NCBI RefSeq assembly: GCF_009362735.1 | Contig: NZ_WHNP01000006.1 | Span: 124,001 to 188,000 of the forward strand | Reading direction: 5' to 3' | Length of the DNA: 64,000 nt | From: Paraburkholderia franconis | GTDB taxonomy: Bacteria > Pseudomonadota > Gammaproteobacteria > Burkholderiales > Burkholderiaceae | In this document: piece after piece, positions 36,223 through 45,786 of the stretch | How the letters are laid out: every line of letters starts with the position of its first letter | How positions within the stretch are numbered: position 1 is the first letter of the stretch | The notes under the pieces: generated by a model | Seen by the model: only the letters and a program-made list of their open reading frames with translations | Told to the model about the DNA's origin: nothing | The model's database searches: none | Program-made: the position numbers and the translations under genes

Positions 36223-37536
36223 TCAGGCGGCCGTCGTATGCAGCAGCGCCGTGCGAGCGGCCGGAAAGCGCACCGTGAACGTGCTGCCGCGCCCTTCTTC
36301 GCTCTTTACTTCGAGCTGCGCGTCGTGCCGTTGCAGCACGTGCTTGACGATTGCGAGTCCGAGGCCCGTGCCGCCCGTGTCGCGCGAACGGCTGCGATCG
36401 ACGCGATAGAAGCGCTCCGTCAAACGCGGAATATCCGCAGCGGGAATGCCGAGGCCGCTGTCGGCGACGATGAACGTCGCCTGTCCGCCTTGCACGCGCC
36501 AGCTCACATTGATCGAGCCGCCATCGGGCGTATAGCGGATCGCATTCGTGACGAGATTGCCGAACGCGCTGAGAATTTCCGTTTCGACGCCCGTGACCGT
36601 GAGCGCTTCGTCGGCATCGAACGAGATCCGATGGCGTCCCGCCGACAGGCTTTCCGCATCTTCCTGCAGATGCCTGACCACCGCGCGCATATCGACCATC
36701 TGGTTGCTCGGCGGCTTGTTGTCGCCTTCGAGCGTCGCGAGCACGAGCAGATCGCTGACGATGTGCTGCATCCGCTGCGCCTGTTGCATCATCAGGTCGA
36801 GGTAGCGCGCGCGTTCATCGTCGTCGAGCGGAATATCGCGCATCGTTTCGAGAAAACCGGCGAGCACCGTCAACGGCGTTTTCAGTTCGTGCGACACGTT
36901 TGCGACGAAATCGCGGCGCATCGCGTCGGTGCGCTCGAGCTCGGTGATGTCCTGCGACAGCACGAGCTTGCGGTTCTCGCCATACGGGAACACCTGCACG
37001 GAGAGCACGTTCTGCCGCTTGTCGCCCATCCCGCGCATGATCAGCATCTCTTCGTATTGATGCGAGTTCAGGTAGCGGACAAAGTCGGGATGACGCACGA
37101 GATGCGTGATGTGCTGACGCAAGTCGCGTTTCGCGTCGAGGCCGAAGTGCTGCTCGGAGATCGCGTTGCACCACTCGATCTGATCGTGATCGTCGAGCAT
37201 CGCGACGCCGTTCGGCGATGCCTGGATCGCCTGAATGAAACGCGAGTGCTGCTGCTCGACCTGGCGCACCTGCGCATGCCAGCGCTTCGCGAGCTTGTGC
37301 AGCCGGTAGTAGATTTCGCCCCAGATGCCCGGCGCGCTCGGCACCTCGCCATAGACGGGCGCATCGAGTAGCCGCCACAGACGCTGCTTGTGGAACGTGC
37401 TGAAAATGCCCTGCGCGAGCAGCGCGATCACAGCGAGGCTCAGCGCCGCCTTCGTGTTGACGAATACGCCGACCGCCACGCACAGAACAGCGAGGAGCAC
37501 GAGCGATACCAGGGAGCGCGCCCAGATGATGTTCAT
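36223..37536 (-). CDS. phoR: Phosphate regulon sensor histidine kinase PhoR
   Basis: 437 residues. Two N-terminal membrane helices (about 8-26 and 30-46), a linker, a PAS domain at about 98-200 (ASPNGVAMLDDHDQIEWCN), then the HisKA motif VSHELKTPL with phospho-acceptor His216 and HATPase_c boxes NLVTNAIRYTPDGG, DSGLGIP and GGTGLGLAIV. It phosphorylates PhoB when phosphate is scarce and is held off by PstSCAB-PhoU. It follows phoB by 102 bases containing a strong hairpin. Confidence 0.97.
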   Translation of the reverse strand: MNIIWARSLVSLVLLAVLCVAVGVFVNTKAALSLAVIALLAQGIFSTFHKQRLWRLLDAPVYGEVPSAPGIWGEIYYRLHKLAKRWHAQVRQVEQQHSRFIQAIQASPNGVAMLDDHDQIEWCNAISEQHFGLDAKRDLRQHITHLVRHPDFVRYLNSHQYEEMLIMRGMGDKRQNVLSVQVFPYGENRKLVLSQDITELERTDAMRRDFVANVSHELKTPLTVLAGFLETMRDIPLDDDERARYLDLMMQQAQRMQHIVSDLLVLATLEGDNKPPSNQMVDMRAVVRHLQEDAESLSAGRHRISFDADEALTVTGVETEILSAFGNLVTNAIRYTPDGGSINVSWRVQGGQATFIVADSGLGIPAADIPRLTERFYRVDRSRSRDTGGTGLGLAIVKHVLQRHDAQLEVKSEEGRGSTFTVRFPAARTALLHTTAA

Positions 37537-37584
37537 GTGTTCCTGCGACGTTAGAGACCAGACCTTGAGACATCTGAGACAACA

Positions 37585-37617
37585 AAGCGCGCTGCGGTGA
37601 GGCCTCGCAGCGCGCTT
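37585..37617 (-). promoter_or_regulatory. Hairpin between phoB and phoR
   Basis: Perfect 12-base arms AAGCGCGCTGCG and CGCAGCGCGCTT around a nine-base loop. On the minus strand it is followed by TGTTGT, so it is only a weak terminator. It could set phoR expression below phoB or block 3' decay of phoB mRNA. Confidence 0.65.
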
Positions 37618-37638
37618 CGTATTACCGACCAGTTTACC

Positions 37639-38340
37639 TTAGGCGCTCTTGGCCAGACGATAGCCGCTGCCACGCACCGTCTCGATCATCGCATCGCAAC
37701 CCGCGGGCTTGAGCGCCGCGCGCAGCCGCTTGATATGCACATCGACCGTGCGCTCTTCGACGAACACGTGATCGCCCCACACCTGGTCGAGCAATTGCGT
37801 GCGGCTGTGCACGCGTTCCGGATGCGTCATGAAGAAATGCAGCAGGCGGAATTCCGTCGGACCGAGATCAAGCTTGATCTCGTTGCCTTCCGCATGCGCG
37901 GCGACGCGGTGCGTTGCGGGGTCGAGCTTCAGGCCGTTGATCGCGACGACGTCTTCCGTCAGTTGCGGCGCGCGACGGCGCAGCACCGCCTTGATGCGCG
38001 CCATCAGCTCCTTCGGCGAAAACGGCTTCGTGACGTAATCGTCGGCGCCGATCTCGAGGCCGAGCACCTTGTCCTGCTCGTCGCCGCGCGCGGTCAGCAT
38101 GATGATCGGGATGTGCTTCGTGCGCTCGTTGTTGCGCAGGTCGCGCGCGAACGCGATGCCCGATTTACCCGGCAGCATCCAGTCGAGCAGCACGAGGTCG
38201 GGAAGCACATCGCTGATCAGGTTCTGCGCCTGTTCGGCGTTGTACGCACGAATCGGACAATGGCCCGCATGTTGCAAGTTGACCGAGATCAGCTCGGAAA
38301 TCGCGGGTTCATCTTCGATAACGAGAATACTGCTGGGCAT
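37639..38340 (-). CDS. phoB: Phosphate regulon response regulator PhoB
   Basis: 233 residues. Receiver domain at 1-120 with acidic pocket Glu9/Asp10/Glu11, phosphorylation site Asp53 (LLDWMLPGKSG) and the YVTKPFSPKEL lysine; OmpR-type winged helix at 130-230 (LGPTEFRLLHFFMTHPERVHSR, then DVHIKRLRAAL). The binding sites it would use are the boxes before pstS, olsB and ppk. It follows phoU by 72 bases and precedes phoR. Confidence 0.98.
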   Translation of the reverse strand: MPSSILVIEDEPAISELISVNLQHAGHCPIRAYNAEQAQNLISDVLPDLVLLDWMLPGKSGIAFARDLRNNERTKHIPIIMLTARGDEQDKVLGLEIGADDYVTKPFSPKELMARIKAVLRRRAPQLTEDVVAINGLKLDPATHRVAAHAEGNEIKLDLGPTEFRLLHFFMTHPERVHSRTQLLDQVWGDHVFVEERTVDVHIKRLRAALKPAGCDAMIETVRGSGYRLAKSA

Positions 38341-38412
38341 CGGCGCCTCTTGATAAACGTAATGCTATGGGAACGGTTGGCCGGATTCGATCGATTGCGT
38401 ATCAAGGGCGCA

Positions 38413-39117
38413 TCAGCTGAGCGCTTCGCGCTCGAGCGCGTCACGGCCCTTGTGCCGCACGTCGGTGCCCTTCACGACGTAGATGATGAACTCGGCGATG
38501 TTCTTTGCGTGGTCGCCGATCCGCTCGATCGCCTTCGCGATGAAGAGGAAATCGAGGCCCACGGAAATCAGCCGCGGATCTTCCGTCATGTACGAAATCA
38601 GCTTGCGGACGAAACCGCGGAATTCCTCGTCGATCGCCTTGTCGTCGCGCACGATCTGCGCGGCGGCCACGGTGTCGAGGCGCGCAAACGCGTCGAGCGC
38701 GCGGCGCAGGATGCTCACGGCCATCTCGCCCGACAGCTTGATTTCGGCGATGTTGATCGTGCGCGCCGCGCCATCTTCCGCGAGGCGCTTCGTGCGCTTC
38801 GCGATCTTTTCGGCCTCGTCGCCGGCGCGCTCGAGATTCGTGATCGTCTTCGAGATCGCCATCAGCAGGCGCAGGTCGCGTGCCGCCGGCTGACGGCGCG
38901 CGATGATGTTGCTGCACTCTTCGTCGATCTCGACTTCCATCGTGTTCAGGCGGTCTTCGGCTGCGATCACCTGGTCGGCGATGCCCGTGTCGAAATCGTT
39001 CAACGCGTTCATCGCGGCGACGATCTGCGCCTCGACGAGGCCGCCCATTTCGAGCACCTTCGAGGACACCAGATTCAGGTCTGCGTCGAACTGGCTGGAC
39101 AGGTGTTTATCCGTCAT
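38413..39117 (-). CDS. phoU: Phosphate uptake and signalling regulator PhoU
   Basis: 234 residues, two PhoU three-helix bundles. N-terminal DKHLSSQFDADLNLVSSKVL and the metal-binding type motifs ERAGDEAEKIAKR and ERIGDHAKNIAEF (E/DxxxD). PhoU links the state of the Pst transporter to PhoR and limits phosphate uptake. It follows pstB by 31 bases. Confidence 0.97.
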   Translation of the reverse strand: MTDKHLSSQFDADLNLVSSKVLEMGGLVEAQIVAAMNALNDFDTGIADQVIAAEDRLNTMEVEIDEECSNIIARRQPAARDLRLLMAISKTITNLERAGDEAEKIAKRTKRLAEDGAARTINIAEIKLSGEMAVSILRRALDAFARLDTVAAAQIVRDDKAIDEEFRGFVRKLISYMTEDPRLISVGLDFLFIAKAIERIGDHAKNIAEFIIYVVKGTDVRHKGRDALEREALS

Positions 39118-39148
39118 GTCGTACTCCCTAAGCTCGTGCGCCGTGCGC

Positions 39149-39997
39149 TTAGCCGAAGCGGCCCGTGATGTAGTCTTCCGTTTCCTTGCGGACGGGCTTG
39201 ATGAAGATCTTCTCGGTGTCGCCGAATTCGATCAGCTCGCCGAGGTACATATATGCAGTGTAATCCGAGCAACGCGCGGCCTGCTGCATGTTGTGCGTGA
39301 CGATCACCACCGTATAGTCGCTCTTCAGTTCGGCGATCAGCTCTTCGATGCGGCCCGTCGAAATCGGGTCGAGCGCCGAGCACGGTTCGTCGAGCAACAG
39401 CACTTCCGGACGGATCGCAATGCCGCGCGCAATGCACAGGCGCTGCTGCTGGCCGCCCGACAGGCCGTAGCCGCTCTGGCCGAGCTTGTCCTTCACTTCG
39501 TTCCACAGCGCGGCCTTCGTCAGCGCCCACTCGACGCGGTCGTCCATCTCCGAGCGCGACAGCGTTTCGAACATCTTCACGCCGAATGCGATGTTGTCGT
39601 AGATCGACATCGGGAACGGCGTCGGCTTCTGGAACACCATGCCGATGCGCGCGCGCAAGAGCGAGATGTCGCGCTTCGACGCAAGCAGGTTTTCGCCGTC
39701 CATCAGGATTTCGCCTTCGGCGCGCTGCTCCGGATAGAGCGCGTACATCTTGTTGAACGTGCGCAGCAGCGTGGACTTGCCGCAGCCCGACGGGCCGATG
39801 AACGCCGTCACCTTGCCTTCGGGAATCTGCAGGTTGATGTTCTTCAGCGCGTGATACTTGCCGTAGAAGAAGTTCAGGTTGTTGACTTCGATTTTCGGTT
39901 GCGCGGGCGCTGCCGCGTGGCCGCTCTGGGCCGGGTCGAAACCAGCGGGTGACGCCGGGCGCTCGATGGGATTCAGGTGACTTTCTGCCATGTTCAT
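39149..39997 (-). CDS. pstB: Phosphate ABC transporter ATPase PstB
   Basis: 282 residues. Walker [10 protein letters not shown] at 68-76, Q-loop [11 protein letters not shown], signature [16 protein letters not shown], Walker [14 protein letters not shown] and the H-loop [10 protein letters not shown] are all intact. It is about 25 residues longer than E. coli PstB because of a hydrophilic N-terminal tail rich in Pro and Ala. It follows pstA by 15 bases. Confidence 0.98.
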   Translation of the reverse strand: MNMAESHLNPIERPASPAGFDPAQSGHAAAPAQPKIEVNNLNFFYGKYHALKNINLQIPEGKVTAFIGPSGCGKSTLLRTFNKMYALYPEQRAEGEILMDGENLLASKRDISLLRARIGMVFQKPTPFPMSIYDNIAFGVKMFETLSRSEMDDRVEWALTKAALWNEVKDKLGQSGYGLSGGQQQRLCIARGIAIRPEVLLLDEPCSALDPISTGRIEELIAELKSDYTVVIVTHNMQQAARCSDYTAYMYLGELIEFGDTEKIFIKPVRKETEDYITGRFG

Positions 39998-40012
39998 CGG
40001 ATCGCTCCGCCC

Positions 40013-40909
40013 TTACTTGTTCGAAAAGATCGTACGCGCGAGGATGTTGAGTCCCAACACCCCGAGCGTGATCAGGAATACGCCAGCCCACGCGAGCGAC
40101 TGCCACTGCGCAAACGGGCTCATCGCGAACTTGAAGATCGTGACCGGCAGGTTCGCAACCGGCTGATTCATGTCCACAGAGAAGAATTGGTTCGACAGCG
40201 CCGTGAAGAGCAGCGGTGCCGTCTCGCCGGCGATACGCGCGACGGCGAGCAGCACGCCCGTGACGATACCCGCCACCGACGCCTTCAGCGTGATCGACAG
40301 CACCATCTTCCACTTCGGCGTGCCTAGCGCGAAGGCCGCTTCACGCAGTGCGTTCGGCACGAGCTTCAGCATGTTCTCGGTCGTGCGGATCACGATGGGA
40401 ATCTGCAGCAGCGCCAGCGAGATCACGCCCGCCCAGCCGCTGAAGTGGCCCATCTTCGCGACGACGAGCGCATACACGAACAGACCGACGACGATCGACG
40501 GCGCCGACAGCAGAATGTCGTTGATGAAGCGCGTGATGCTCGCGAGCCAGCCCTTCTGGCCGTATTCGGCGAGATACACGCCCGCCATGATGCCGATCGG
40601 CGTGCCGACGAACGTCGCGAGCAGGACGAGCAGCAGGCTGCCGACGATCGCGTTCGCGAGACCGCCGCCGTCCGTGTTCGGCGGGGGCGTCGATTGCGTG
40701 AAGAGCTCGACGGACAGGCCGCCGATGCCCAGACGCAGCGTCGTGTAAAGAATCCACACGAGCCAGATGATGCCGAAGGCCATCGCCGCGAGCGACAGCG
40801 TCAGCGCGACCACATTGGTCGCCTTGCGGCGTCTTTGCAACCTGGTGCGCATCGCTTCGAGCGCTGCGCTGTCGGTGCTGCCCGGCATGTTCAACGAGGA
40901 CTGGGTCAT
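40013..40909 (-). CDS. pstA: Phosphate ABC transporter permease PstA
   Basis: 298 residues, six hydrophobic segments. The ABC permease EAA-type loop is [20 protein letters not shown], with [13 protein letters not shown] upstream. It forms the pore with PstC. Its ATG overlaps the pstC stop (ATGA). Confidence 0.97.
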   Translation of the reverse strand: MTQSSLNMPGSTDSAALEAMRTRLQRRRKATNVVALTLSLAAMAFGIIWLVWILYTTLRLGIGGLSVELFTQSTPPPNTDGGGLANAIVGSLLLVLLATFVGTPIGIMAGVYLAEYGQKGWLASITRFINDILLSAPSIVVGLFVYALVVAKMGHFSGWAGVISLALLQIPIVIRTTENMLKLVPNALREAAFALGTPKWKMVLSITLKASVAGIVTGVLLAVARIAGETAPLLFTALSNQFFSVDMNQPVANLPVTIFKFAMSPFAQWQSLAWAGVFLITLGVLGLNILARTIFSNK

Positions 40910-41904
40910 TTCGCGCCCTCCCCTTTCTCGAGGCGAAGCAGCATGATTTTCGAAATCGCCAGCACGATGAAGGTAATCACAAACAGGATCAGGCCGAGTT
41001 CCATCAGCGCCGCCGTATGGAGCCCAGGACTCGCTTCCGCGAATTCGTTCGCAAGCGCCGACGTGATGCTGTTACCCGGCGAAAACAGCGAAACGTTGTC
41101 GAGCAGGTTCGTATTGCCGATCACGAACGTGACGGCCATCGTCTCGCCGAGCGCGCGGCCGAGGCCGAGCATCACGCCGCCGATCACACCCGTCTTCGTG
41201 AACGGCAGGACGATCCTCCACATCACTTCCCACGTCGTGCAGCCGATGCCGTATGCCGATTCCTTCAGCAGCACGGGCGTGACTTCGAACACGTCGCGCA
41301 TCACCGAAGCGATGTACGGAATGACCATGATCGCGAGAATGACGCCCGCGCACAGGATGCCGATGCCGATCGGCGCGCCTTTGAAGAGGGCCCCGATGAC
41401 GGGCATGCCGGAGAGCAGCGAGCCGAGCGGCTTTTCGAACCACGTCGCGAAGATCGGCGCAAAGACGAGCAGACCCCACATGCCATAGACGATGGACGGA
41501 ATCGCGGCGAGCAGTTCGATCGCGATGCCGAGCGGCCGACGCAGCCAGGCAGGCGACAGCTCAGTCAGAAAGAGCGCGATGCCGAAGCTCACAGGCACCG
41601 CGATGATAAGGGCGATGATCGACGTCGCAATCGTGCCGTAGATGGGCACCAGCGCGCCGAACTGCTCCGAGGGTGGATCCCAGTCTGCCGTCCACAGGAA
41701 GGCGAGACCGAATTTCTGGATGGTCGGCATCGAAGCGACGATCAGCGACACGATAATGCCGCCGAGCAGCAGTAACGTGACGATGGCGGAAAGCCGCGCG
41801 AGGCCGCCGAAAATAATGTCGCCGGCACGGCTGGGCGCCTTTTGCGCCGTGCTGCCGGGCGGAGTCGACCGGGCCGCGTCAGAAGAGAGAGGGAGGTCGG
41901 ACAT
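40906..41904 (-). CDS. pstC: Phosphate ABC transporter permease PstC
   Basis: 332 residues with an Ala/Ser-rich cytoplasmic head of about 30 residues, then six membrane segments. The EAA-type loop is [20 protein letters not shown], and the pore region has [19 protein letters not shown]. It follows pstS by 150 bases that hold two hairpins. Confidence 0.97.
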   Translation of the reverse strand: MSDLPLSSDAARSTPPGSTAQKAPSRAGDIIFGGLARLSAIVTLLLLGGIIVSLIVASMPTIQKFGLAFLWTADWDPPSEQFGALVPIYGTIATSIIALIIAVPVSFGIALFLTELSPAWLRRPLGIAIELLAAIPSIVYGMWGLLVFAPIFATWFEKPLGSLLSGMPVIGALFKGAPIGIGILCAGVILAIMVIPYIASVMRDVFEVTPVLLKESAYGIGCTTWEVMWRIVLPFTKTGVIGGVMLGLGRALGETMAVTFVIGNTNLLDNVSLFSPGNSITSALANEFAEASPGLHTAALMELGLILFVITFIVLAISKIMLLRLEKGEGAK

Positions 41905-41971
41905 GGGAGCTGATAAACCTGTTTCCGCGTTTCCGGTTGCCGCATGGCGTATGCCACACGGCCAGTACTAC

Positions 41972-42030
41972 GGCCGCCGGGCTCCATCGAAGCCGGGCGG
42001 CCGGCCGCGCGCAACATGCACATGCGCGCG
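41972..42030 (-). promoter_or_regulatory. Two consecutive hairpins between pstS and pstC
   Basis: GGCCGCCGGGCT (41972-41983) pairs with AGCCGGGCGGCC (41991-42002) with one mismatch, and CGCGCGCA (42006-42013) pairs with TGCGCGCG (42023-42030). Neither is followed by a T run on the minus strand. Such hairpins commonly protect the 3' end of a binding-protein message, giving more PstS than permease. Confidence 0.6.
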
Positions 42031-42054
42031 GTAGATGCTGCTACGAGTTAAGGA

Positions 42055-43086
42055 TTACTCGGCGAGCGACTTGCCCGATGCGTCCTTGACCTTTGCCTTC
42101 CATTGCGTCTTGATTTCCGACACGACCGATTCCGGCAGCGAGATATAGTCCAGATCGTTCGCAGCCTGGCCGCCGTTCTTGAACGCCCAGTCGAAGAACT
42201 TGAGCGTTTCCGCGCCTTGCGGACCCTTTTCCTGCGTCGTGTGCAGCAGCACGAACGTCGCGCCGACGATCGGCCATGCGTTCTTGCCCGGCTCGTTCGT
42301 CAGGATCTGGTAAAACGACTTCGACCAGTCAGCGCCTGCTGCCGCTGCCTTGAACGTTTCCGTCTTCGGCTCGACCACTGCGCCCGACGAGTTCTTCATG
42401 TCGACGTAGATCATGTGGTTCTGCTTCGCGTACGCCCACTCGACGTAGCCGATCGCGCCCGGCAGACGCTGCACGAATGCCGCGACACCGTCGTTGCCCT
42501 TGCCGCCCGTGCCCGTCGGCCAGTTGACCGTCGTGCCTTCGCCGACCTTCGACTTCCACTCGGTGTTGACCTTCGACAGGTAGTTCGTCCAGATGAAGCT
42601 CGTGCCCGAGCCGTCAGCGCGGCGGACCACGGCGATGTCCGTATCCGGCAGCTTCGCCTTCGGGTTCAGCGCGGCGATGGCCGTGTCGTTCCACTTCTTG
42701 ATCTTGCCGAGGTAGATGTCGCCGAGCACTTCGCCCGACAGCGTAATTTCGCCAGCCTTCACGCCCGGAATGTTGACCACGGGCACCACGCCGCCGACGA
42801 CCGTCGGGAACTGGAACAGGCCGTCCTTCGCCAGTTCGTCGTCCTTCAGCGGAGCGTCCGAGCCTGCGAAGTCGACCGTCTTGGCGACGATCTGCTTGAT
42901 GCCGCCCGACGAGCCGATACCCTGGTAGTTGACCTTGCCGCCGCCCGTCTTCTGATAAGCGTCAGCCCACTTCGTGTAGATCGGTGCTGCAAAGGTGCTG
43001 CCCGCGCCAGTAATGTCTGCGGCTTGCGCTGCGATCGCGAAGAGAGCGCCAGCCATGCCAGCGAACGCGGTTTGCATCAGTTTCAT
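42055..43086 (-). CDS. pstS: Phosphate ABC transporter periplasmic binding protein PstS
   Basis: 343 residues. Signal peptide at 1-22 ([12 protein letters not shown]), then the phosphate-binding loops [34 protein letters not shown] and [10 protein letters not shown] typical of PstS. It captures orthophosphate and passes it to PstCA. The ATG at 43086 has CGGAG six to seven bases upstream. It is the first gene of the pstSCAB-phoUBR cluster and has PhoB boxes ahead of it. Confidence 0.98.
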   Translation of the reverse strand: MKLMQTAFAGMAGALFAIAAQAADITGAGSTFAAPIYTKWADAYQKTGGGKVNYQGIGSSGGIKQIVAKTVDFAGSDAPLKDDELAKDGLFQFPTVVGGVVPVVNIPGVKAGEITLSGEVLGDIYLGKIKKWNDTAIAALNPKAKLPDTDIAVVRRADGSGTSFIWTNYLSKVNTEWKSKVGEGTTVNWPTGTGGKGNDGVAAFVQRLPGAIGYVEWAYAKQNHMIYVDMKNSSGAVVEPKTETFKAAAAGADWSKSFYQILTNEPGKNAWPIVGATFVLLHTTQEKGPQGAETLKFFDWAFKNGGQAANDLDYISLPESVVSEIKTQWKAKVKDASGKSLAE

Positions 43087-43143
43087 GTTTTCTCCGGTTG
43101 GTATGAGCGTGTGACACGACACCGCGAAGAATAGTGGCCGATT

Positions 43144-43182
43144 ATGACGGTAATGTGACTCTTCGTGACTTTCCCGTGACAG
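43144..43182 (-). promoter_or_regulatory. Two adjacent PhoB boxes upstream of pstS
   Basis: Read on the minus strand: CTGTCACGGGAAAGTCAC (43182 to 43165) and GAGTCACATTACCGTCAT (43161 to 43144). The GTCA cores are spaced 11, 10 and 11 bases. TATTCT about 10 bases beyond the second box is a fair -10. This is the layout of a PhoB-activated promoter in place of a -35 box. Confidence 0.82.
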
Positions 43183-43342
43183 TCTTATTACTTACGTGAA
43201 AGGCGTTATGCCAGGGTTTCCACCGTCGAAGCAGATGCGCCGCGAATAGGGGGTTTCCAGCTCGAAATTGGCGAACGCCAACGTTTGCGTATGCAACGCA
43301 TCGATCGCGGTGCCGCTGCGCGTTTTACCGGCGAGCGGACAC

Positions 43343-43369
43343 AAAAAAGGGCGGCATGTGGCCGCCCTT
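43343..43369 (-). terminator. Intrinsic terminator after glmM
   Basis: On the minus strand AAGGGCGGC-N5-GCCGCCCTT followed by further T. It separates glmM from the Pho-controlled pst cluster. Confidence 0.9.
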
Positions 43370-43393
43370 CCGGTTGAAATGCTGTTGCAGCAA

Positions 43394-44752
43394 TCAGGTC
43401 GTCGCCTGCTTCACCACTTCGGCGATCGTTTCGGCGTGGTACAACGCATCTTTCTCGCGCGCCGCCTCGACCATCACGCGCAGCACGGGCTCGGTGCCCG
43501 ACGCACGGATCAGCACGCGGCCGCTGCCGTCGAGCGCACCTTCCGCTGCGCTGATCGCGCGGCGAATCGCCTCGCTGCCCTTCCAGTCGGCGCCCGGCTG
43601 CATGCGCACGTTGATCAGCTTCTGCGGAAAGAGCGTAACGCCTTCCAGCAGCTGCTCGAGCGAACGGCCGCTGCGCTGCATCGCGGCCAGCACGAGCAGC
43701 GCGGACACGATGCCGTCGCCCGTCGAATGCCGATCCAGCGACAGAATGTGACCGGAGCCTTCCGCGCCCAGTTCCCAGTGATGCTCGCGCAGCTTCTCCA
43801 GCACGTAACGATCGCCGACGGCGGCGCGAACGAACTGCACGCCCGCCTTCTTCAGCGCCACTTCGACGGCCATGTTGGTCATCAGCGTGCCGACTGCCCC
43901 TTCGACCTTGCCTTGCGTCGCGATCCGGTCCTTCACCAGCACGTACAGCAGTTCGTCGCCGTTGTAGAGGCGACCGTTCGCGTCGACTACCTGCACGCGG
44001 TCCGCGTCGCCGTCGAGCGCAACGCCGATATCCGCCTTGTTCGCACGCACGGCGCGCACGAGCGCGTCCGGCGCGGTCGCGCCGACGCCGTCGTTGATGT
44101 TGAAGCCATTCGGCGAGACGCCGATCGTGACCACATCCGCGCCGAGCTCATGGAATACGTGCGGCGCGACGTCGTACGCGGCGCCGTGCGCGCAGTCGAT
44201 CACCAGCTTCATACCGCGCAGATCGAACGCCTGCGGGAACGTGCTCTTGCAAAACTCGATGTAGCGGCCAGCTGCATCGTCGAGACGCCGCGCCTTGCCG
44301 AGACGCTCGGACGGCGCGCATTCGAGCGGCTTGTCCAGTTGCTCTTCGATCAGCGACTCGACTTCATCGGGCAGCTTGTTGCCGTCGGCGGAGAAAAACT
44401 TGATGCCGTTGTCGTAATAAGGATTGTGCGACGCGCTGATCACGACGCCCGCCGCGAGACGCAGCGCGCGCGTGAGATACGCGACGCCGGGCGTCGGCAT
44501 CGGACCGGCCAGCATCACGTCGACGCCCGCCGCCGCGAACCCCGACTCCAGCGCGGCTTCGAGCATGTAGCCCGACACGCGCGTGTCCTTGCCGATCAGC
44601 ACCGTGGGACGCGTGCCCGTTTTCGCCCACCTGTCGGCGCCCGCGAGCACCTTGCCGGCCGCATAGCCGAGCCGCAACACGAAGTCCGGCGTGATCGGCG
44701 CGTCGCCGACCTTGCCCCGTATGCCATCCGTTCCGAAATATCGACGTCCCAT
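43394..44752 (-). CDS. glmM: Phosphoglucosamine mutase
   Basis: 452 residues, the family norm. It converts glucosamine 6-phosphate to glucosamine 1-phosphate for peptidoglycan and LPS. The active-site phosphoserine is Ser108 in [13 protein letters not shown], the metal loop is DGDADR, the sugar-binding loop EGSGH, and the phosphate-binding loop [12 protein letters not shown]. It follows folP by 28 bases, the common folP-glmM pair. Confidence 0.97.
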   Translation of the reverse strand: MGRRYFGTDGIRGKVGDAPITPDFVLRLGYAAGKVLAGADRWAKTGTRPTVLIGKDTRVSGYMLEAALESGFAAAGVDVMLAGPMPTPGVAYLTRALRLAAGVVISASHNPYYDNGIKFFSADGNKLPDEVESLIEEQLDKPLECAPSERLGKARRLDDAAGRYIEFCKSTFPQAFDLRGMKLVIDCAHGAAYDVAPHVFHELGADVVTIGVSPNGFNINDGVGATAPDALVRAVRANKADIGVALDGDADRVQVVDANGRLYNGDELLYVLVKDRIATQGKVEGAVGTLMTNMAVEVALKKAGVQFVRAAVGDRYVLEKLREHHWELGAEGSGHILSLDRHSTGDGIVSALLVLAAMQRSGRSLEQLLEGVTLFPQKLINVRMQPGADWKGSEAIRRAISAAEGALDGSGRVLIRASGTEPVLRVMVEAAREKDALYHAETIAEVVKQATT

Positions 44753-44780
44753 AATGTTCTGTTCCTTCCAGGCGTGGAGA

Positions 44781-45665
44781 TCAGGCGCGTCGCGCCGCAT
44801 CGCGCGTCGCTGCCCAAACTTTCAGTGCATCTACCGTCTGCGCGACATCATGCACGCGGATGATCGCGGCGCCCCGCTCGGCTGCGCACACGGCAGCCGC
44901 GACGCTCGCCGCTACCCGCTCCGGCGCGGGCCGGTTCACGACCGCGCCGAGCATCGACTTGCGCGACATGCCGGCGAGAATGGGCAGCGGCATGCCGACG
45001 GTCGGCGCGATCTGCGGCAGATGCGCAAGCAGCGCGTAATTATGATCGACCGTCTTCCCAAATCCGAATCCTGGATCAACGCTGATGCGATTTTTTGCGA
45101 CGCCAGCGTCCAGCATTGTCTTGACGCGCTCGTCGAGGAACGCGCGGATATCGGCCACGACGTCGTCGTAAACGGGCTCCTTCGCCTGCATCGTTTGCGG
45201 ATCGCCGAGCATATGCATCACGCACAAACCACACTGGCTGTCGCGAACCGCGTCGATCGCTCCGGGCATCCGAAAGCCCCAGATATCATTGATCAAATCG
45301 GCACCGGCAGCCAGTGCATGGCGCATCACTTCGGGCTTGTAGGTATCGACGGAAAGCGGGACGTTCGCGTCGCGCAACTGCTCGACGAGCGGGATCACAC
45401 GCTTCAGTTCCTCGTCGAGCGGCACAGGCGGCGCCCCTGGGCGCGTCGACTCGCCGCCGATGTCGACGATATCGGCGCCGTCGAGCAGCATGCACTCCGC
45501 CTGGCGCAGCGCCTCGCCGCGCAGCACGTATCGGCCGCCGTCGGAAAAGGAATCAGGTGTGACGTTCAGGATGCCCATCACGAGCGGGCGTTCGAACGAC
45601 AGCGTGAATCGGCCGCATTGAAGCGGTTCGGGGATCGGAAAAAGCGGGGAATCGGCGTTTGACAC
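44781..45665 (-). CDS. folP: Dihydropteroate synthase
   Basis: 294 residues, TIM-barrel enzyme of folate synthesis that joins p-aminobenzoate to the pterin diphosphate; target of sulfonamides. Conserved loops [42 protein letters not shown] and [10 protein letters not shown] are intact. The start is a GTG at 45665. A terminator lies between ftsH and this gene, so it may need its own promoter. Confidence 0.97.
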   Translation of the reverse strand: MSNADSPLFPIPEPLQCGRFTLSFERPLVMGILNVTPDSFSDGGRYVLRGEALRQAECMLLDGADIVDIGGESTRPGAPPVPLDEELKRVIPLVEQLRDANVPLSVDTYKPEVMRHALAAGADLINDIWGFRMPGAIDAVRDSQCGLCVMHMLGDPQTMQAKEPVYDDVVADIRAFLDERVKTMLDAGVAKNRISVDPGFGFGKTVDHNYALLAHLPQIAPTVGMPLPILAGMSRKSMLGAVVNRPAPERVAASVAAAVCAAERGAAIIRVHDVAQTVDALKVWAATRDAARRA

Positions 45666-45734
45666 GAGACGTACTACGAAGAAGTTAGTGGGGATCGCGA
45701 CAGAACCGCGCTGCGCGTAGCAGCATTAGAAATG

Positions 45735-45766
45735 AAAACGGGCCGGTGTGCAGTACACCGGCCCGT
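45735..45766 (-). terminator. Intrinsic terminator after ftsH
   Basis: Perfect 12-base arms ACGGGCCGGTGT and ACACCGGCCCGT, five-base loop, then TTTTC on the minus strand. Confidence 0.88.
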
Positions 45767-45786
45767 ATAAACGACTCAACCCGTCA

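Larger units (their letters stand above)
43087..43393. other. 307-base gap, pstS promoter and glmM terminator
   Basis: The left half carries the PhoB boxes and pstS leader. The right end carries the glmM terminator. Between 43190 and 43330 nothing is recognised. Confidence 0.7.
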
